Below, in pieces: positions 53,904 to 64,000 of a DNA stretch of 64,000 bases. How positions within the stretch are numbered: position 1 is the stretch's first letter; each line of letters begins with the position of its first letter. The notes under the pieces were generated by a model. The model did no database searches and had not been told where the DNA came from. It saw only the letters and a list, made by a program, of their open reading frames with translations. The position numbers and the translations under genes are program-made. Source of the DNA: Gracilariopsis chorda (lineage: Eukaryota; Rhodophyta; Florideophyceae; Gracilariales; Gracilariaceae); contig NBIV01000127.1 of the NCBI GenBank assembly GCA_003194525.1, forward strand, positions 1 to 64,000. Direction: 5' to 3'.

Positions 53904-54590
53904 TTATTTGATGTACGGCTCGAGTCCTTTCGTTTTGTACATTGCAATTATTCCGTCGAGTTGCGGATCAAATATGTCCAAAAACTCTTTCATAGACGTA
54001 TTCACCTTGGTCAGGTCCTCCCCAGCGGCAAGGTTATTGTAAAAAGACTCGCGGGAGGGTGCAAACCTAAGACCGGTATCAAAGACACCTCTGGTTATTA
54101 GATTGTGACAGTACCGCAATGATTCCGAATATGATTTCCGACTGGCGCTAGAAAGCGAAATTGAAGCATCCTGCACGAGATAGCGCAAGAGGCCAATGAC
54201 GAACTGCATTGTTCGCTTCAACCACAGCAAGCCCACCGCTGCTGTTTCCGCACCTTGACTCGTTTCCTTTAAAATGTGTTTCTTCATTTTTGGGTCGGAT
54301 AGCTCGCTGTCAATGACGCTTTCGATGGTTTCATATCTAGTTTTCTGGGCACCAACACGCAGCTTCTCAATATTACCCCTCACGTCTTTTTTCACAACGT
54401 CGGAAAAGAACGGGTTTGCGAACGCATCGAAAATGCGCAGGAACATAGTCATTGCCTCGACAAACTTGCTCACGTTCATGTTCTTGAAATCGCCATTCGG
54501 AGCACTTGCGCCAGCAGATTTGAATGCATCTATAATCTCATGAAAGAACGCAAAATCGCGTTTGGGGACCTCGCCAGCTGTTGGAGACAT
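53904..54590 (-). CDS. Glycolipid transfer protein (GLTP domain), 228 aa
   Basis: Cytosolic protein that moves single sphingolipid or glycolipid molecules between membranes, or senses them. It is mostly helical. The sugar-recognition residues of GLTP are present: Asp69, Asn73 and Lys76 in DVRGNIEKL, Trp123 in LLWLKRTMQF, and a His at 162 (RYCHNLI) near the position of the conserved His. A hydrophobic lipid-pocket helix (VIGLLRYLV, 131-139) follows. The ATG at 54590 (MSPTAGEVPK) gives a near-family length (usually about 209). The frame continues upstream to 54839 without GLTP-like content, so the longer start is rejected. A CPTP/ACD11-type ceramide-1-phosphate specificity cannot be excluded from sequence alone. 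Single exon. Confidence 0.88.
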   Translation of the reverse strand: MSPTAGEVPKRDFAFFHEIIDAFKSAGASAPNGDFKNMNVSKFVEAMTMFLRIFDAFANPFFSDVVKKDVRGNIEKLRVGAQKTRYETIESVIDSELSDPKMKKHILKETSQGAETAAVGLLWLKRTMQFVIGLLRYLVQDASISLSSASRKSYSESLRYCHNLITRGVFDTGLRFAPSRESFYNNLAAGEDLTKVNTSMKEFLDIFDPQLDGIIAMYKTKGLEPYIK

Positions 54591-55548
54591 TTTGAGATAA
54601 CAAGTTGAAAATGGGTGCTCTCGAAGCAGTGTTTTAGACTTGCAACTTGGCTCTTCTTGTAGCTTAAGAGAATATCTTACTTCAACGACGGTCGGTGTAT
54701 ATCGCAGATTGGTCTCAATGGCTGCACTCGGTCCTGCAACTGCCCCCGTGGAAGATGGTGTCAAGCGGGAGAAGACGAAAAGCGTTTCGAATCGTCTTGT
54801 GCCGACATGAACGGTACAAAAAGCCTTGGTGTGCAGCAATGCTGTACAGGTACGGCAGCAGAAGGGGAAGATGCTCCTTGTTCACCGCAAGTAACCTTCC
54901 CTTCAATCCCTTTATAGGCTTACAGTGAAGCGGTGACCAGATACTACGTAGTTAATGGCAACCGTTCATTGCTGGACCAACGACGTGTGAGGGCATAGAC
55001 GAAGGTCACCGTTCGATGTCATAAGACGAGAACACATTCAAGAACGCCTTCAGAACCCGGAATTCAGATGCCTTCAACATTTGAAGTTGCACCAGTCATA
55101 GATTTCTCTTGTTCTAGCCTTTACTCTCTTATCTCTCAAGCTTGGTAGCAGTTTCAGTTCTTTGTCACGTGCATCAGTGCGCATTATTCATAATTCCATG
55201 TTCGACAGCATAAAGAACGATAACCTTTGTTCAATAGTTGTTGGACAACCAAGTCGAAGGGATTGAGGAAAGGCGGACTCACACTTTTCTTTCATCTCAG
55301 GGTATTGCCAGATCTGAAAAACGTCCCGTTCTATGTACCACACTAAAGACTCAAAGAGAACGCATAAACTTGGACTGGTAGGAGGAAAAGGAAACCAGAC
55401 TTAGGAGTAGTTCGGGCTATAGGGCTCTAAAAGTCATGTGATGTAACAAGCTGGGCTGTCGGGTTTGAGTCCGTACTCGTCCGTGTTCTCCGCATCATGG
55501 AGCTTCATTCTATGTGCTACTCAGTGTTTGCATCTAACCTAGATCCGC
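54591..55548. other. Intergenic, no gene seen
   Basis: Promoter of the GLTP gene and downstream part of the SFGH gene. No supported gene. Confidence 0.5.
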
Positions 55549-56506
55549 CTAATTGTATAATGCTTGCGCATGAAAAGAAATGTGCTTCTCGACAAATGTC
55601 TGAATGAAGAAGTATGAATGATCGTATCCCTCAGCCATATTAAGATCCACCTTTCGAAATGATAAAGGACATCAAACATGAAAGAAATGAGCATTAGTCA
55701 ACAATCGAGTTGTGGACCGAGCCCCAACGAGTGGAAAACAGCTAGAGACAACTTACCTTTTGTCCAACTTTTTGGCATGCTTCAGTGAAGTTCTGCGGCA
55801 TCAGCTGTACCTCAAGGAACTCGTCGGCGCTACCTTGGTCGATTAAAATAGTCTCAAACATGCTACCTTTTGTCAGAACAAGCTCAGTGGGGTCATAGAG
55901 TTTCCATTTTTCAACGTCATCACCGAGATATCCTCTGAAGCATTTTTTACCCCATGGGCACAGGACGGGGTTTGAGATTGGGGAAAACGCGGACACGGAC
56001 TTATACAACCCTGGGTTGCTAAAGGCAAGGGACAAAGCGCCCATACCGCCCATCGAGTGTCCGAAGATAGAACAGTTTGTGACTTGTGCTCTGTCCCCAA
56101 GGATCTCCTTTACTACGTTTGGCAGTTCGCTAACAACGTAGTCATGCATTTTGTAATTCTCGTATCCTTCCTGAGTTGCGTTTACATAGAAACCCGCACC
56201 TGTGCCAAAATCCCAGCTCTCTGCTTCCCGTGGGGCTCCAGCTCCACGAGGGGAAGTGTCTGGACAGACGATTGCGACCTTATTGATAGAAACGTATTTT
56301 GCAGCACCCGCCTTGACGATGAAGTTTTGATCCGTGCAGGTCAAACCAGACAACCAGTAAAGAACCGGCGGGTTTTCACAAGACGGGAGGATGATAGATA
56401 AGGTTGCTGTCAGACCCCCAAGGGTTTTTGAAACGTGACTGTAGCGAGTGATGGAGCAGTCGAAAGCCTTCGTACAAGACAGCACTTTGGCCTCAAAAGA
56501 AGTCAT
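55549..56506 (-). CDS. S-formylglutathione hydrolase, two exons, 283 aa
   Basis: Hydrolyses S-formylglutathione to formate and glutathione in formaldehyde detoxification (esterase D family). Exon 1 is 56506-55757, exon 2 55650-55549, the intron 55756-55651 (106 nt, GTAAGT...AG, phase 0). Seen: PVLYWLSGLTCTDQNF, PDTSPRG, nucleophile GHSMGG (Ser151), Asp228 in QGSADEFL, and catalytic His261 in EGYDHSYFF, which lies in exon 2. The joined length (283) equals the family norm (282 in human ESD), and without the intron the protein would stop 4 codons past the splice site, lacking the His. The start at 56506 (MTSFEAKVLS) fits the family; the longer upstream frame is rejected. Cytosolic. Confidence 0.92.
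55651..55756 (-). other. Intron of the S-formylglutathione hydrolase gene
   Basis: On the minus strand the donor is GTAAGT (55756-55751), and the acceptor AG (55652-55651) follows a T-rich tract. Phase 0, 106 nt. Supported because exon 2 supplies the missing EGYDHSY catalytic block in frame and a stop at the family length. Confidence 0.9.
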
Positions 56507-57236
56507 CTTTGTACAAAGAAAAACAATATTAGACGAAAGGGCCACCGATTCCCTGATGTGTATAAGCAGTGATGAAGATTCGTACCCAGTGTAGATAGAC
56601 GTGCCAGTTGAATCTGCGATCTTAATCTTGGCTTGGCGATGATCTTTCACGTGCAAGCCTGTTTCTCTTCAGGATAACACGTTTGACAACGAAACAGAAG
56701 AAGAAAAGGCTGCCTTTGATACCTATTCCCGAGCCCGGAGCACGATTGCTTTTCACGTGACTGCGGTCGCCCTCATGAATCTCGGGCATGCAGACTTTTT
56801 GGAGATCAAAGATTGCAATCCCATGTGGAAAAATCTATAATACATAAATACATATTGAAAAGAGGACGAGCGAATCTACGACAGTCGCCACATCTACAAA
56901 TCCCGCCCCCTCGAACTCAAGACAACCAGCTGTCTCGGAAAGCTGCCGGAAGAGAGAAGAGCGAGTGATGAATATCTTTGCTCAAGTACTCTTCATGCCC
57001 AATTTCTGAGGCTAAGTATTGAAACGAGTAATTTTCTAGTACAGGTACCCGCCCCTAAGCGTGAACAAGGTTGGCTCATCGAGGGGAAATGAATATGTTC
57101 ATTCCTTAAGCGGTCATAAAACGTTTCTATAACAGGATCGATCGCGGAAGAAGTCGCACTTTTACTACCAAGCCGAGCCGTTGCGTGATTGCTGCCCTTA
57201 GTAGGCTGAAGAAGACTGGTTTCCAGACGAAGGCGT
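56507..57236. promoter_or_regulatory. Shared upstream region of SFGH and deacetylase genes
   Basis: 730 bp between divergent starts. A GATTGCAATCCC word at about 56812 is the only part resembling the repeat family. No gene seen. Confidence 0.5.
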
Positions 57237-58349
57237 GTGAAGCTCTGTGATGGTAGACTTGTCTCGACAAAGCTAGTTATGAACTGCCAGGTATCTGATG
57301 TGGATGTTTCTCTGTTGCCAATGACGCGGTCCTTTTACAATCTTATGTTTTGCAGCACTTTTCTTAGCACACTGAGACCAGGCAAGGGACGCAGCATGGC
57401 GATGCGCTCCACACGTGATATTTGTACGAAAGCATGTTCCCTGCATCTTTTCTATTCCGATTACTGCAAGTTCCCACTACCGCCAAACCATCGTTTTCCA
57501 ATGCAAAAGTATGCATTGATAAGAAATCAACTCGAGCAAGATACGTTGCTTTCCTCCGCTACATTCGTGCCTTCCCCGCTAGCAACTCGTGTAGAGCTTG
57601 AAGCAGTGCATGATGCATCGTATATAAGCCGTGTGATGAACGGCGGGTTAAGCAAGCATGAAATCCGTGAGGTTGGATTTCCATGGTCGACGGCTGGGGT
57701 GCGACGGGCGCTGGCCAGTACTGGCGGGACAGTTGCAGCTATGCGATGTGTACTGAAAGGCGCAAAAGTGGCGGGGCAACTGGCAGGAGGCACACATCAT
57801 GCGCGGCGAAATGGGGGAGCTGGGTTTTGCGTTTTCAACGATGTTGCCGTAGCAGCTAGCATTGCGCTGAAAGAAGGGAAGAGAGTTGCGGTTTTGGACT
57901 TTGATGTGCACCAGGGAGATGGCACTGCAGAGATTTTCAAGGGAGTGGAAGAACTTTATACAGTATCTTTGCACGCTGAGCGGAACTACCCGTTCGAGAA
58001 GATTGCTAGTGATATTGACATTGGGTTTGAGGATGGAGTTGGAGATGAGGAGTATTTGAAAGTGGTGGAAGATGTTGTTCCACGCGTGTTGGATGGATTT
58101 GATCCGGACGTTGTGATGTTGCAGATGGGAGTGGATGGACTGGAGAGTGATGGGCTGGGAAGACTTTCATTGAGTCGACAGGGGTTATCAAGGAGGAATC
58201 GGTATGTGTACGAATCGATTCTGGAACGGGAGATGCAGGCGGTTGTGACGATGGGCGGGGGATACTCACGACCGAGCATATGGCCGAGCGTTGAAGCGCA
58301 CTGCGACGTGTACACCGACATGGCACGGGCTCTGGAGCAGTTGACGTAG
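57237..58349 (+). CDS. Histone-deacetylase-family protein (AcuC/class IV-like), 370 aa
   Basis: Zn-dependent arginase-fold deacetylase. After an N-terminal extension (about 1-70, basic and hydroxylated, possibly a targeting peptide) the catalytic domain begins at HLFYSDYCKFPLPPNHRFPMQKY. Active-site residues seen: His187 and His188 (GGTHHA), GFCVFNDVAVAA (197-208), zinc ligands Asp223 and His225 (DFDVHQGDGT) and Asp300 (GVDGLESD), and Tyr343 (GGGYSRP). The GFCVFND form is typical of bacterial, cyanobacterial and plant organellar members rather than nuclear class I enzymes, so the substrate need not be histones. The first ATG is used; MTRSF (residue 29) or later Mets are possible starts. Single exon, ending with a TAG after EQLT. 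Confidence 0.85.
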   Translation: MKLCDGRLVSTKLVMNCQVSDVDVSLLPMTRSFYNLMFCSTFLSTLRPGKGRSMAMRSTRDICTKACSLHLFYSDYCKFPLPPNHRFPMQKYALIRNQLEQDTLLSSATFVPSPLATRVELEAVHDASYISRVMNGGLSKHEIREVGFPWSTAGVRRALASTGGTVAAMRCVLKGAKVAGQLAGGTHHARRNGGAGFCVFNDVAVAASIALKEGKRVAVLDFDVHQGDGTAEIFKGVEELYTVSLHAERNYPFEKIASDIDIGFEDGVGDEEYLKVVEDVVPRVLDGFDPDVVMLQMGVDGLESDGLGRLSLSRQGLSRRNRYVYESILEREMQAVVTMGGGYSRPSIWPSVEAHCDVYTDMARALEQLT

Positions 58350-59891
58350 CGTGGTGGCGGTGGTGGTGCGGACGTAGAGCGACCAAGGGATGGTGTGACG
58401 GGACGACAACATGAGCTCTAGTAGCTAGCTAGAGATAGGGGAAACGGCGTCAGACAAATGGTAATTGCTTTCGTCGCGGGAGTTGCAAGTGTACACGCGC
58501 GATGCGTGTACTGTACTGTTTGCAGCGCTACTGTCTATCTATTTAGTGCATCGCGCGAGCGGGGATGTGGTGTGATTGAGATATTTATGTGGCTTGCGCG
58601 TCGTGGGGTGACGTACAACTTACTCTTGAATGGTGTTGAACAGCAGTGCCATTTTCAGGCGCTTTGCCTCCGCCGCCAGTGACGATGCGCGCACGCTCCC
58701 AACAAGCGATAAGCGGGCAGGGCCACTTTGTGCACTCTTGTTTTGACATTTCTTCACTCAGCGAATTGGGAATGAGCTTGTATCTGGCTCAGCGCCGTGG
58801 GTTTGTGTGGAGGATGCAAACTTCGTTTCGTGCGGAGTTGCACTGCGCAAAGAACGGCGCTGAAAATATGGTTTGGTGCATTTCTCTCCGCCATGCTTCG
58901 CCATCATTGCGGGAAACAGCTTCCCGTTGGTAGTAAGCGGAATGCATCGCAAGTACGATCGAATGAGCAGTTTGAAACGATTGGCTGAGTGTTGTTCTAG
59001 GATATGGACTACAAGGGTACAGTAACCGTTGCACTTGATCCGCTTCCTCCACCAAGCGGTGCAGGCGGGCAACAAGGGCGGACGTCAGCGCAATACGCGG
59101 CTGTGGGGAGAAGCCAGTATGTACGGCTACGGAGCGAGCGCACATAAGTTACCAAGGATACATATCGTCCTGTATCTACCGTGGCTCCAAGGGCGCCGAG
59201 CACAAGGCGGCCGAGCCGGTTGCACGCTCCACAACACACAAAGCGAGCAGCGGCGTTTACTACACGCATGGACACAAGTCCAGCCTGGCACCACAGGCGA
59301 CACAGTGTGCGCGCCCATTCGCGGAGGCGGCGCGCAGAACGGCCGGCCATCACACACGTGCCACACTGCGGCCGTCGTACGCTGGCGGAGTGCGTGGCAC
59401 AAAATGAACTCAGATTTTACATGCGCGCGTCGCGTTTCAGGGCGGTGTGGCGCATTTGCTGCACGCCACTCTGAAACAAGACGCCCTGTTTGACGTACGA
59501 CGCGTCAGCCAATGGCGTGTCGCCCCGATGCGGCTCGCCGTTCTATTCGTAACGATTATCTTCCGTGCTTTGCTCGCACTTCCGCCGCACCTCTTTTCCG
59601 CACATTGCCACCCCCTCCGCCCCTGCCGCCCGCCCCGGCCCTCACCCCCTTGCCCTTCTGTCCCGCTTCTTCACCTCTTATCCCTCACATCCTTCCTCTT
59701 ATTCCCATTCGCATTTCAGCATCCATATTCCCCACCCATCGCACCTTCCAACCTACTGCCCTCAACCAACTCATTATCACCCTTTCGTCCCCCCCCCCCC
59801 CACCACCCCGTCTACGTTGCGTCCCGCCCCCCGGGGGGTTCAGATACTCTTTCTGTTCTCACCCGAACCCCAATCCCTCATCTGAACCACC
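58350..59891. promoter_or_regulatory. Intergenic and C-rich leader of the ABC transporter gene
   Basis: No gene supported. The right part (about 59600-59835) is strongly pyrimidine-rich with a C-run at 59789-59801, like other leaders in this window. Several GC-rich ORFs at 58.4-59.5 kb look like shadows. Confidence 0.5.
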
Positions 59892-62800
59892 ATGCGTCGC
59901 AAACCCTCCAACACTGCGTCTGCGTCTGAAGCAAAGTCCTCCTCCTTTGTGCTCTTGCGTCTGCTTTTTCGAACCGCCAATTTGTGGGAGCTACTCCTTA
60001 TCCTCGTGTCAGCCGTCTTCGCAGCCATCAATGGCGTCGGTTTTCCCCTCCTTCCCGTGCTTTTCGCCCGCACAGTCGCCGACTTTTCCACTCTCTACAA
60101 CCCGGCCCTGCAGGGAGAGGGCGCGTCCAACATCATCATGTCCGATAATCTTGACGTCGAAGCCGTCACTTCTCGTATACAAAGGATGTCTTTGTGGGCG
60201 CTTCTTTTTGGTTTGGCGGCTGCCATTTCCACCTACTTCATGTCTTTCATTCAAATCAAGGTGGCAAGTGCCATTGCGGGCCGAATTCGAGCAAAGTACT
60301 TTTCCGCCCTTATGAGTCAGGATGCCGCCTGGCATAACCGCTTTACCGTTGGTGACCTTAGCGCCAGAGTTACCAACATTGAAGCTATCGAGTTTTTCGT
60401 CGCCCGAACTTCCGTTTTTTTCGTGCGTGACCTCTTTGCCATTGTCGTTGGCTTTGTCTTCGCGTTCACCAATTCATGGCGCATGTCTCTTATCATTATC
60501 GGTTTCATGCCCGTTATCGCTCTTGTAGGAGCTGCCGTTGCATTCCTGTCCAGTCGTGAAGCAAAAGCGGTCAACGACGCTTCCGGTCGTGCCACAGGCA
60601 CAGTTCACGAAGCCATTTCTCTTATCCGTTCTGTACTTGCCTATGGAGGTCAACCCACCGAGCATGCACGCTACCGACACGAGCTTGACGACTTGTACCG
60701 ACGTGAGGTTCGTCGTTCCGGCGCCACTGCTTTCGGCACCGGTTTTCTCATGTTGATTCTCATGGGCTGCTTTGCGGCTGGTTTCCTGGTTGGAAGCAAG
60801 TTCGTCATTGATGGCCTAATCTCTCTGGCCGCTGCCGTCGCCGCAACTGCTGTTGTTCCGGCAGTTTTTGCCGCATTTCGTGTCGCAAACGACCAGAAAG
60901 CTCTGGCGGCCGCTTCCGCCGCTGCCCAGGCACTGTACGAAGTTGTTAACCGCCAACCTACAATAGACCCCCTCAGCGAATCTGGTGTCATACTTGAGCA
61001 CTTTCAAGGCGGCATTACTTTTGAAAAAGTTCACTTCAAGTATGAAACCACTCCCAATCCAGATGTCAATCCAGAAGAGTCCGAGGCTAAGGAACCTGTT
61101 CGGGAGCCGGTTGCGTTGTCCGGCCTCGACTTGGAAATGCGTCCTGGTTCTTCTCATGCTCTTTGTGGCCCGTCAGGAAGTGGAAAGAGTACGGTAGTTA
61201 ACCTCATCGAACGATTCTATGACGTTACGGACGGTAGGATTTTGTTAGATGGTAAGGTTGATATTCGTGATGTCAATGTCAGGTGGTTGAGGTCCCAAAT
61301 TGGACACGTTGGCCAGACTCCTACCCTTCTTCAGGGAACGGTACGTGAGAACATTGAGAACGGCGTCCCCAACGAATTCGTCCTCGATCCTGAGACCGGA
61401 GAACCTACATTGAAGAGAAGATTTGTCGCACTGCAAGAAGTTATCGCGGCGGCAAAAGCTGCCCATGCGCACGACTTCATTGAAAGTCTTCCGGATGGTT
61501 ATGAAACCCAAGTGGGCGAGGGTGGCGCGATGCTTAGCGGAGGTCAGAAACAGCGCATTTGCATCGCTCGAGCGCTTATTCGCAACCCGAAGGTTCTTCT
61601 GCTGGACGAAAGTACGGCCAGTCTTGATAACAAGAGCGAGGCTATTGTGCAGCGAGCTCTTGATGCAGCTTCCAAGAATCGTACCACTCTCACGATTGCT
61701 CACCGTCTCAGCAGCCTTCGAAACTGTGAACGCATCAACGTACTGACTGCTGGAAAAATAATCGAGAGTGGAACACATGACGGTCTCATGGGCGTGGAAA
61801 ATGGCCACTACCGAAAAATGGTTGAGCTTCAGGAAGAAAAGTCTCTTTCTTCAAGAGAGGATTTCTCAGAAGACCTGGCCCCTGGCATAGGAGAGAGCGA
61901 TACAACAGACCCAAGCGCAAGTCGCGACATGCATGATGACTTCGGAGACCCTCTCGCATCGAAGGTCACTGGTACTTCGCCTGAATCTCCTGCCCATAAG
62001 GTATCGCAGACACGACTAATGAAGCGCATATTTGGAATGCAGAAGCCTGAGACTTACGTAATCGCCCTCGGTGTGGTCGGAAGTGCCATGATTGGTGTAG
62101 CGTGGCCTCTCGCTGCAGCCTGCATTGCTGAGCTCTTGCAGATTGGAGTTGATGCCAACCGTCGATCAGAACTCTTGAAGTGGTCATTACTGCTTCTTGG
62201 CTGTGGAATAGGTGCCTTTGTTGGTATTATGATTCAGAATATCTTTTTGACAATGAGCGGGGAAAGACTCACCCGCCGCGCTCGTATCCGCGCTTTCACA
62301 TCAATTCTGGGTCAGGATATGACGTTCTTTGACAAGAAAGAGAATAATGCAGGCGCTTTGGCCGTCAAGCTGAATACCCAAGTACCTTTGCTCAGGCAAC
62401 TGAGTAGCGACGCAACTGGATGTGCTGCTCTTGGGTTTTCATCCGTGATTACTGGACTGACAATAGCGCTATACTATTGTCCACTCGTCAGTTTGGCGAC
62501 AGCGTTGTTTGTTCCTGGCCTTTTGCTCAGCGGCGTAAGTTATTCCATCAAGCCTTTCACGTACTCTAAGTTCTTACTTTGCGTATTATCGAAACCATAA
62601 TGATTACTATCGGCAGAACTAACTAACTGTACCATTTTTGAATATGCCTTCGAATTAATATCTTCAGTACTCCGTGTTCAAAGTTGGCGTTGACTACACT
62701 AAGGCAAACGTGATAGAATCGGTCAGAGTTGCTGCGGAGGCTGTCTATGCGATTCAAACTGTTTCTTCGTTCGGATTAGAACATGACTACATCAGCCGAT

Positions 62801-64000
62801 ATGGGAACTTGGTCCTCCGTCAGAAGGAGGAAAAATCGTTCTCGAAGAGCATCTTTCCGTCTATCGTAATGGCCTATATCGCTGCATCTCCCTACTTTCT
62901 TTTTGGGGCGTCATTGTAAGTAATAACCTGTTGCTTAAGTGCTTCGAGTATCAAAGCCTGTCTTGCGTATGCTAACAAGAGATTCTTCGTCCGTTTACTA
63001 TCTTTTGACACGACGTTTGGCTTGCGACGCATGCAGCTGGGTTGGAAGTATTGTTCTTCGCAACGAAAAGTGTACCCTGTTGGGCATGAACAAGGCCATA
63101 CTGTGTTTGTTTTTTGGTTCAGTACTTGTCGGTGATGTAACGCATGTTGTACCTAAGCCAAAACGCGCCAAGCTTGCCGCTGCAGAGTATTTCAAACTCA
63201 TTGACTCATACTCACGAGACCCGGACAAGATGAAGCTTCATAGAAGAAAGACGTCCATTAACGTGAATGGAAGTATCGAGGCTAGAAATGTGCGGTTTTC
63301 CTATCCCAATCGCCCTGACGTGCCAGTGCTGCAGGGCCTCAACGTGAGCGTGGAGCCTGGGAAAACACTAGCACTAGTCGGTGAATCAGGATCAGGCAAG
63401 TCGACAATCATCAGTCTCATAGAACGGTTTTATGATTCCAGAAAGGGCTCTATCCTTGTTGATGATATGGATGTCTGTGATATTGAACTATCGGAACTCA
63501 GAAGCAAAATTGGTCTTGTGCATCAAAATCCAGAATTGTTCAATCGAACGGTCAGAGAGAATATCGCTTATGGCCTATCTCATGAGGACGGTACTTTTAT
63601 TCCTCAAGAACAAATAGAAGAGGCTGCACGAATTGCGCAGATTCACGATTTCATTTGCACTCTGCCTCAGGGATATGATACAATCGTTGGTGTTCGAGGG
63701 GAGAAGCTGTCAGGCGGTCAGAGACAACGAGTCGCAATAGCACGGGCCGTCGTTCGCCAGCCGCCTATTTTGTTACTCGACGAAGCGACCAGTGCCCTTG
63801 ATGTGCAGTCAGAAAAGCAGGTACAGGAAGGTCTCGATGCTGCAGCTTATGGGCGAACAACGATTATTGTGGCCCATCGCCTAGTTACGATACGTAATGC
63901 TGACTGCATTGCAGTCCTGCGGAAAGGTCTGATTGTAGAGGAAGGCACTCATGAGGAACTAATACGAAAGCGAGGCGTGTACGCAGAGTTACATAAGTCG
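59892..64000 (+). CDS. ABCB/MDR-type full ABC transporter, three exons, 3' partial
   Basis: ATP-driven exporter of hydrophobic compounds or lipids with TMD-NBD-TMD-NBD layout. Exon 1 59892-62534, exon 2 62668-62915, exon 3 63037 to beyond 64000. TMD1 spans about residues 35-335. NBD1: Walker A GPSGSGKST (426-434), Q-loop Gln475, signature LSGGQKQR (548-555), Walker B VLLLDES (568-574), H-loop His604. An acidic linker (about 645-705) precedes TMD2. NBD2, in exon 3, has GESGSGKST, LSGGQRQR, LLLDEATSALD and an AHRL H-loop. Both ATP sites are intact. NBD1 has a long insertion before its first conserved strand. The window ends close to the expected C-terminus, so little is missing. The ATG follows a C-rich leader (CCACCATG). 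Substrate unknown. Confidence 0.93.
62535..62667 (+). other. Intron 1 of the ABC transporter gene
   Basis: Donor GTAAGT at 62535, acceptor TTCAG ending at 62667, 133 nt, phase 0. It joins ...LLLSG to YSVFKVGVDY... and removes an early stop. Confidence 0.9.
62916..63036 (+). other. Intron 2 of the ABC transporter gene
   Basis: Donor GTAAGT at 62916, acceptor GCAG ending at 63036, 121 nt, phase 2. It joins ...FLFGAS to FWVGSIVLRNEKC with correct frame, giving the typical end of TMD2 in exporters. Confidence 0.9.

Noticed and set aside
55400..55490. Possible tRNA (GGTTTGAGTCC-like B box)
   Set aside because: No acceptor stem pairing, no A box at the right distance, no anticodon arm.

Overview
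The window is nuclear DNA of an intron-poor eukaryotic alga, most likely a mesophilic red alga (tentative). Reasons: a nuclear zeta-carotene desaturase shows plastid photosynthesis. Its N-terminus, and that of a second probable plastid protein, looks like a simple transit peptide with an early Phe and no ER signal peptide, which argues for a primary plastid. Most genes are single open frames; only three introns (106-133 nt, GTAAGT donors) can be supported. No rRNA, tRNA, CRISPR array or prokaryotic operon was seen.

Layout. 1-2208 is the decayed gag and protease part of an LTR retrotransposon on the minus strand, running off the left edge. 2.2-25 kb is gene-sparse. It holds orphan ORFs (3497, 6449, 10072, 17136, 20718), a probable plastid membrane protein with a fibronectin-III-like region (9006), a secreted-type beta-propeller (SBBP-like) membrane protein (11788), and a repeat-rich block at 22.3-24 kb with a MITE-like element and long hairpins. 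25-45 kb holds clear housekeeping genes: hormone-sensitive-lipase-type lipase (minus), C2H2 zinc-finger protein (minus), zeta-carotene desaturase (plus), AN1-UBL protein (plus), AFG3/FtsH-type m-AAA protease (minus), CTU1/NCS6 tRNA thiolase (plus) and a second SBBP-like membrane protein (plus). 45-59 kb holds ORC1 (minus), a relic hAT transposase next to another repeat copy, a BTB protein (plus), a glycolipid transfer protein (minus), a two-exon S-formylglutathione hydrolase (minus) and a class IV-like/AcuC-type deacetylase (plus). From 59892 to the right edge runs a full-size ABCB/MDR transporter with two introns, cut off by the window end.

The genes are unrelated housekeeping and orphan genes; many neighbours are divergent and share upstream regions. 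One gene group (6449, 9006, 20718, 31227, 34093 and 59892 starts) has long pyrimidine-rich leaders with C-runs just before the ATG, while the others do not. No clearly new multi-gene system was found. The best leads are the hAT-type MITE family with its hairpins, the split BAH domain of ORC1, the two SBBP-like type I membrane proteins, and several orphan secreted or membrane proteins.
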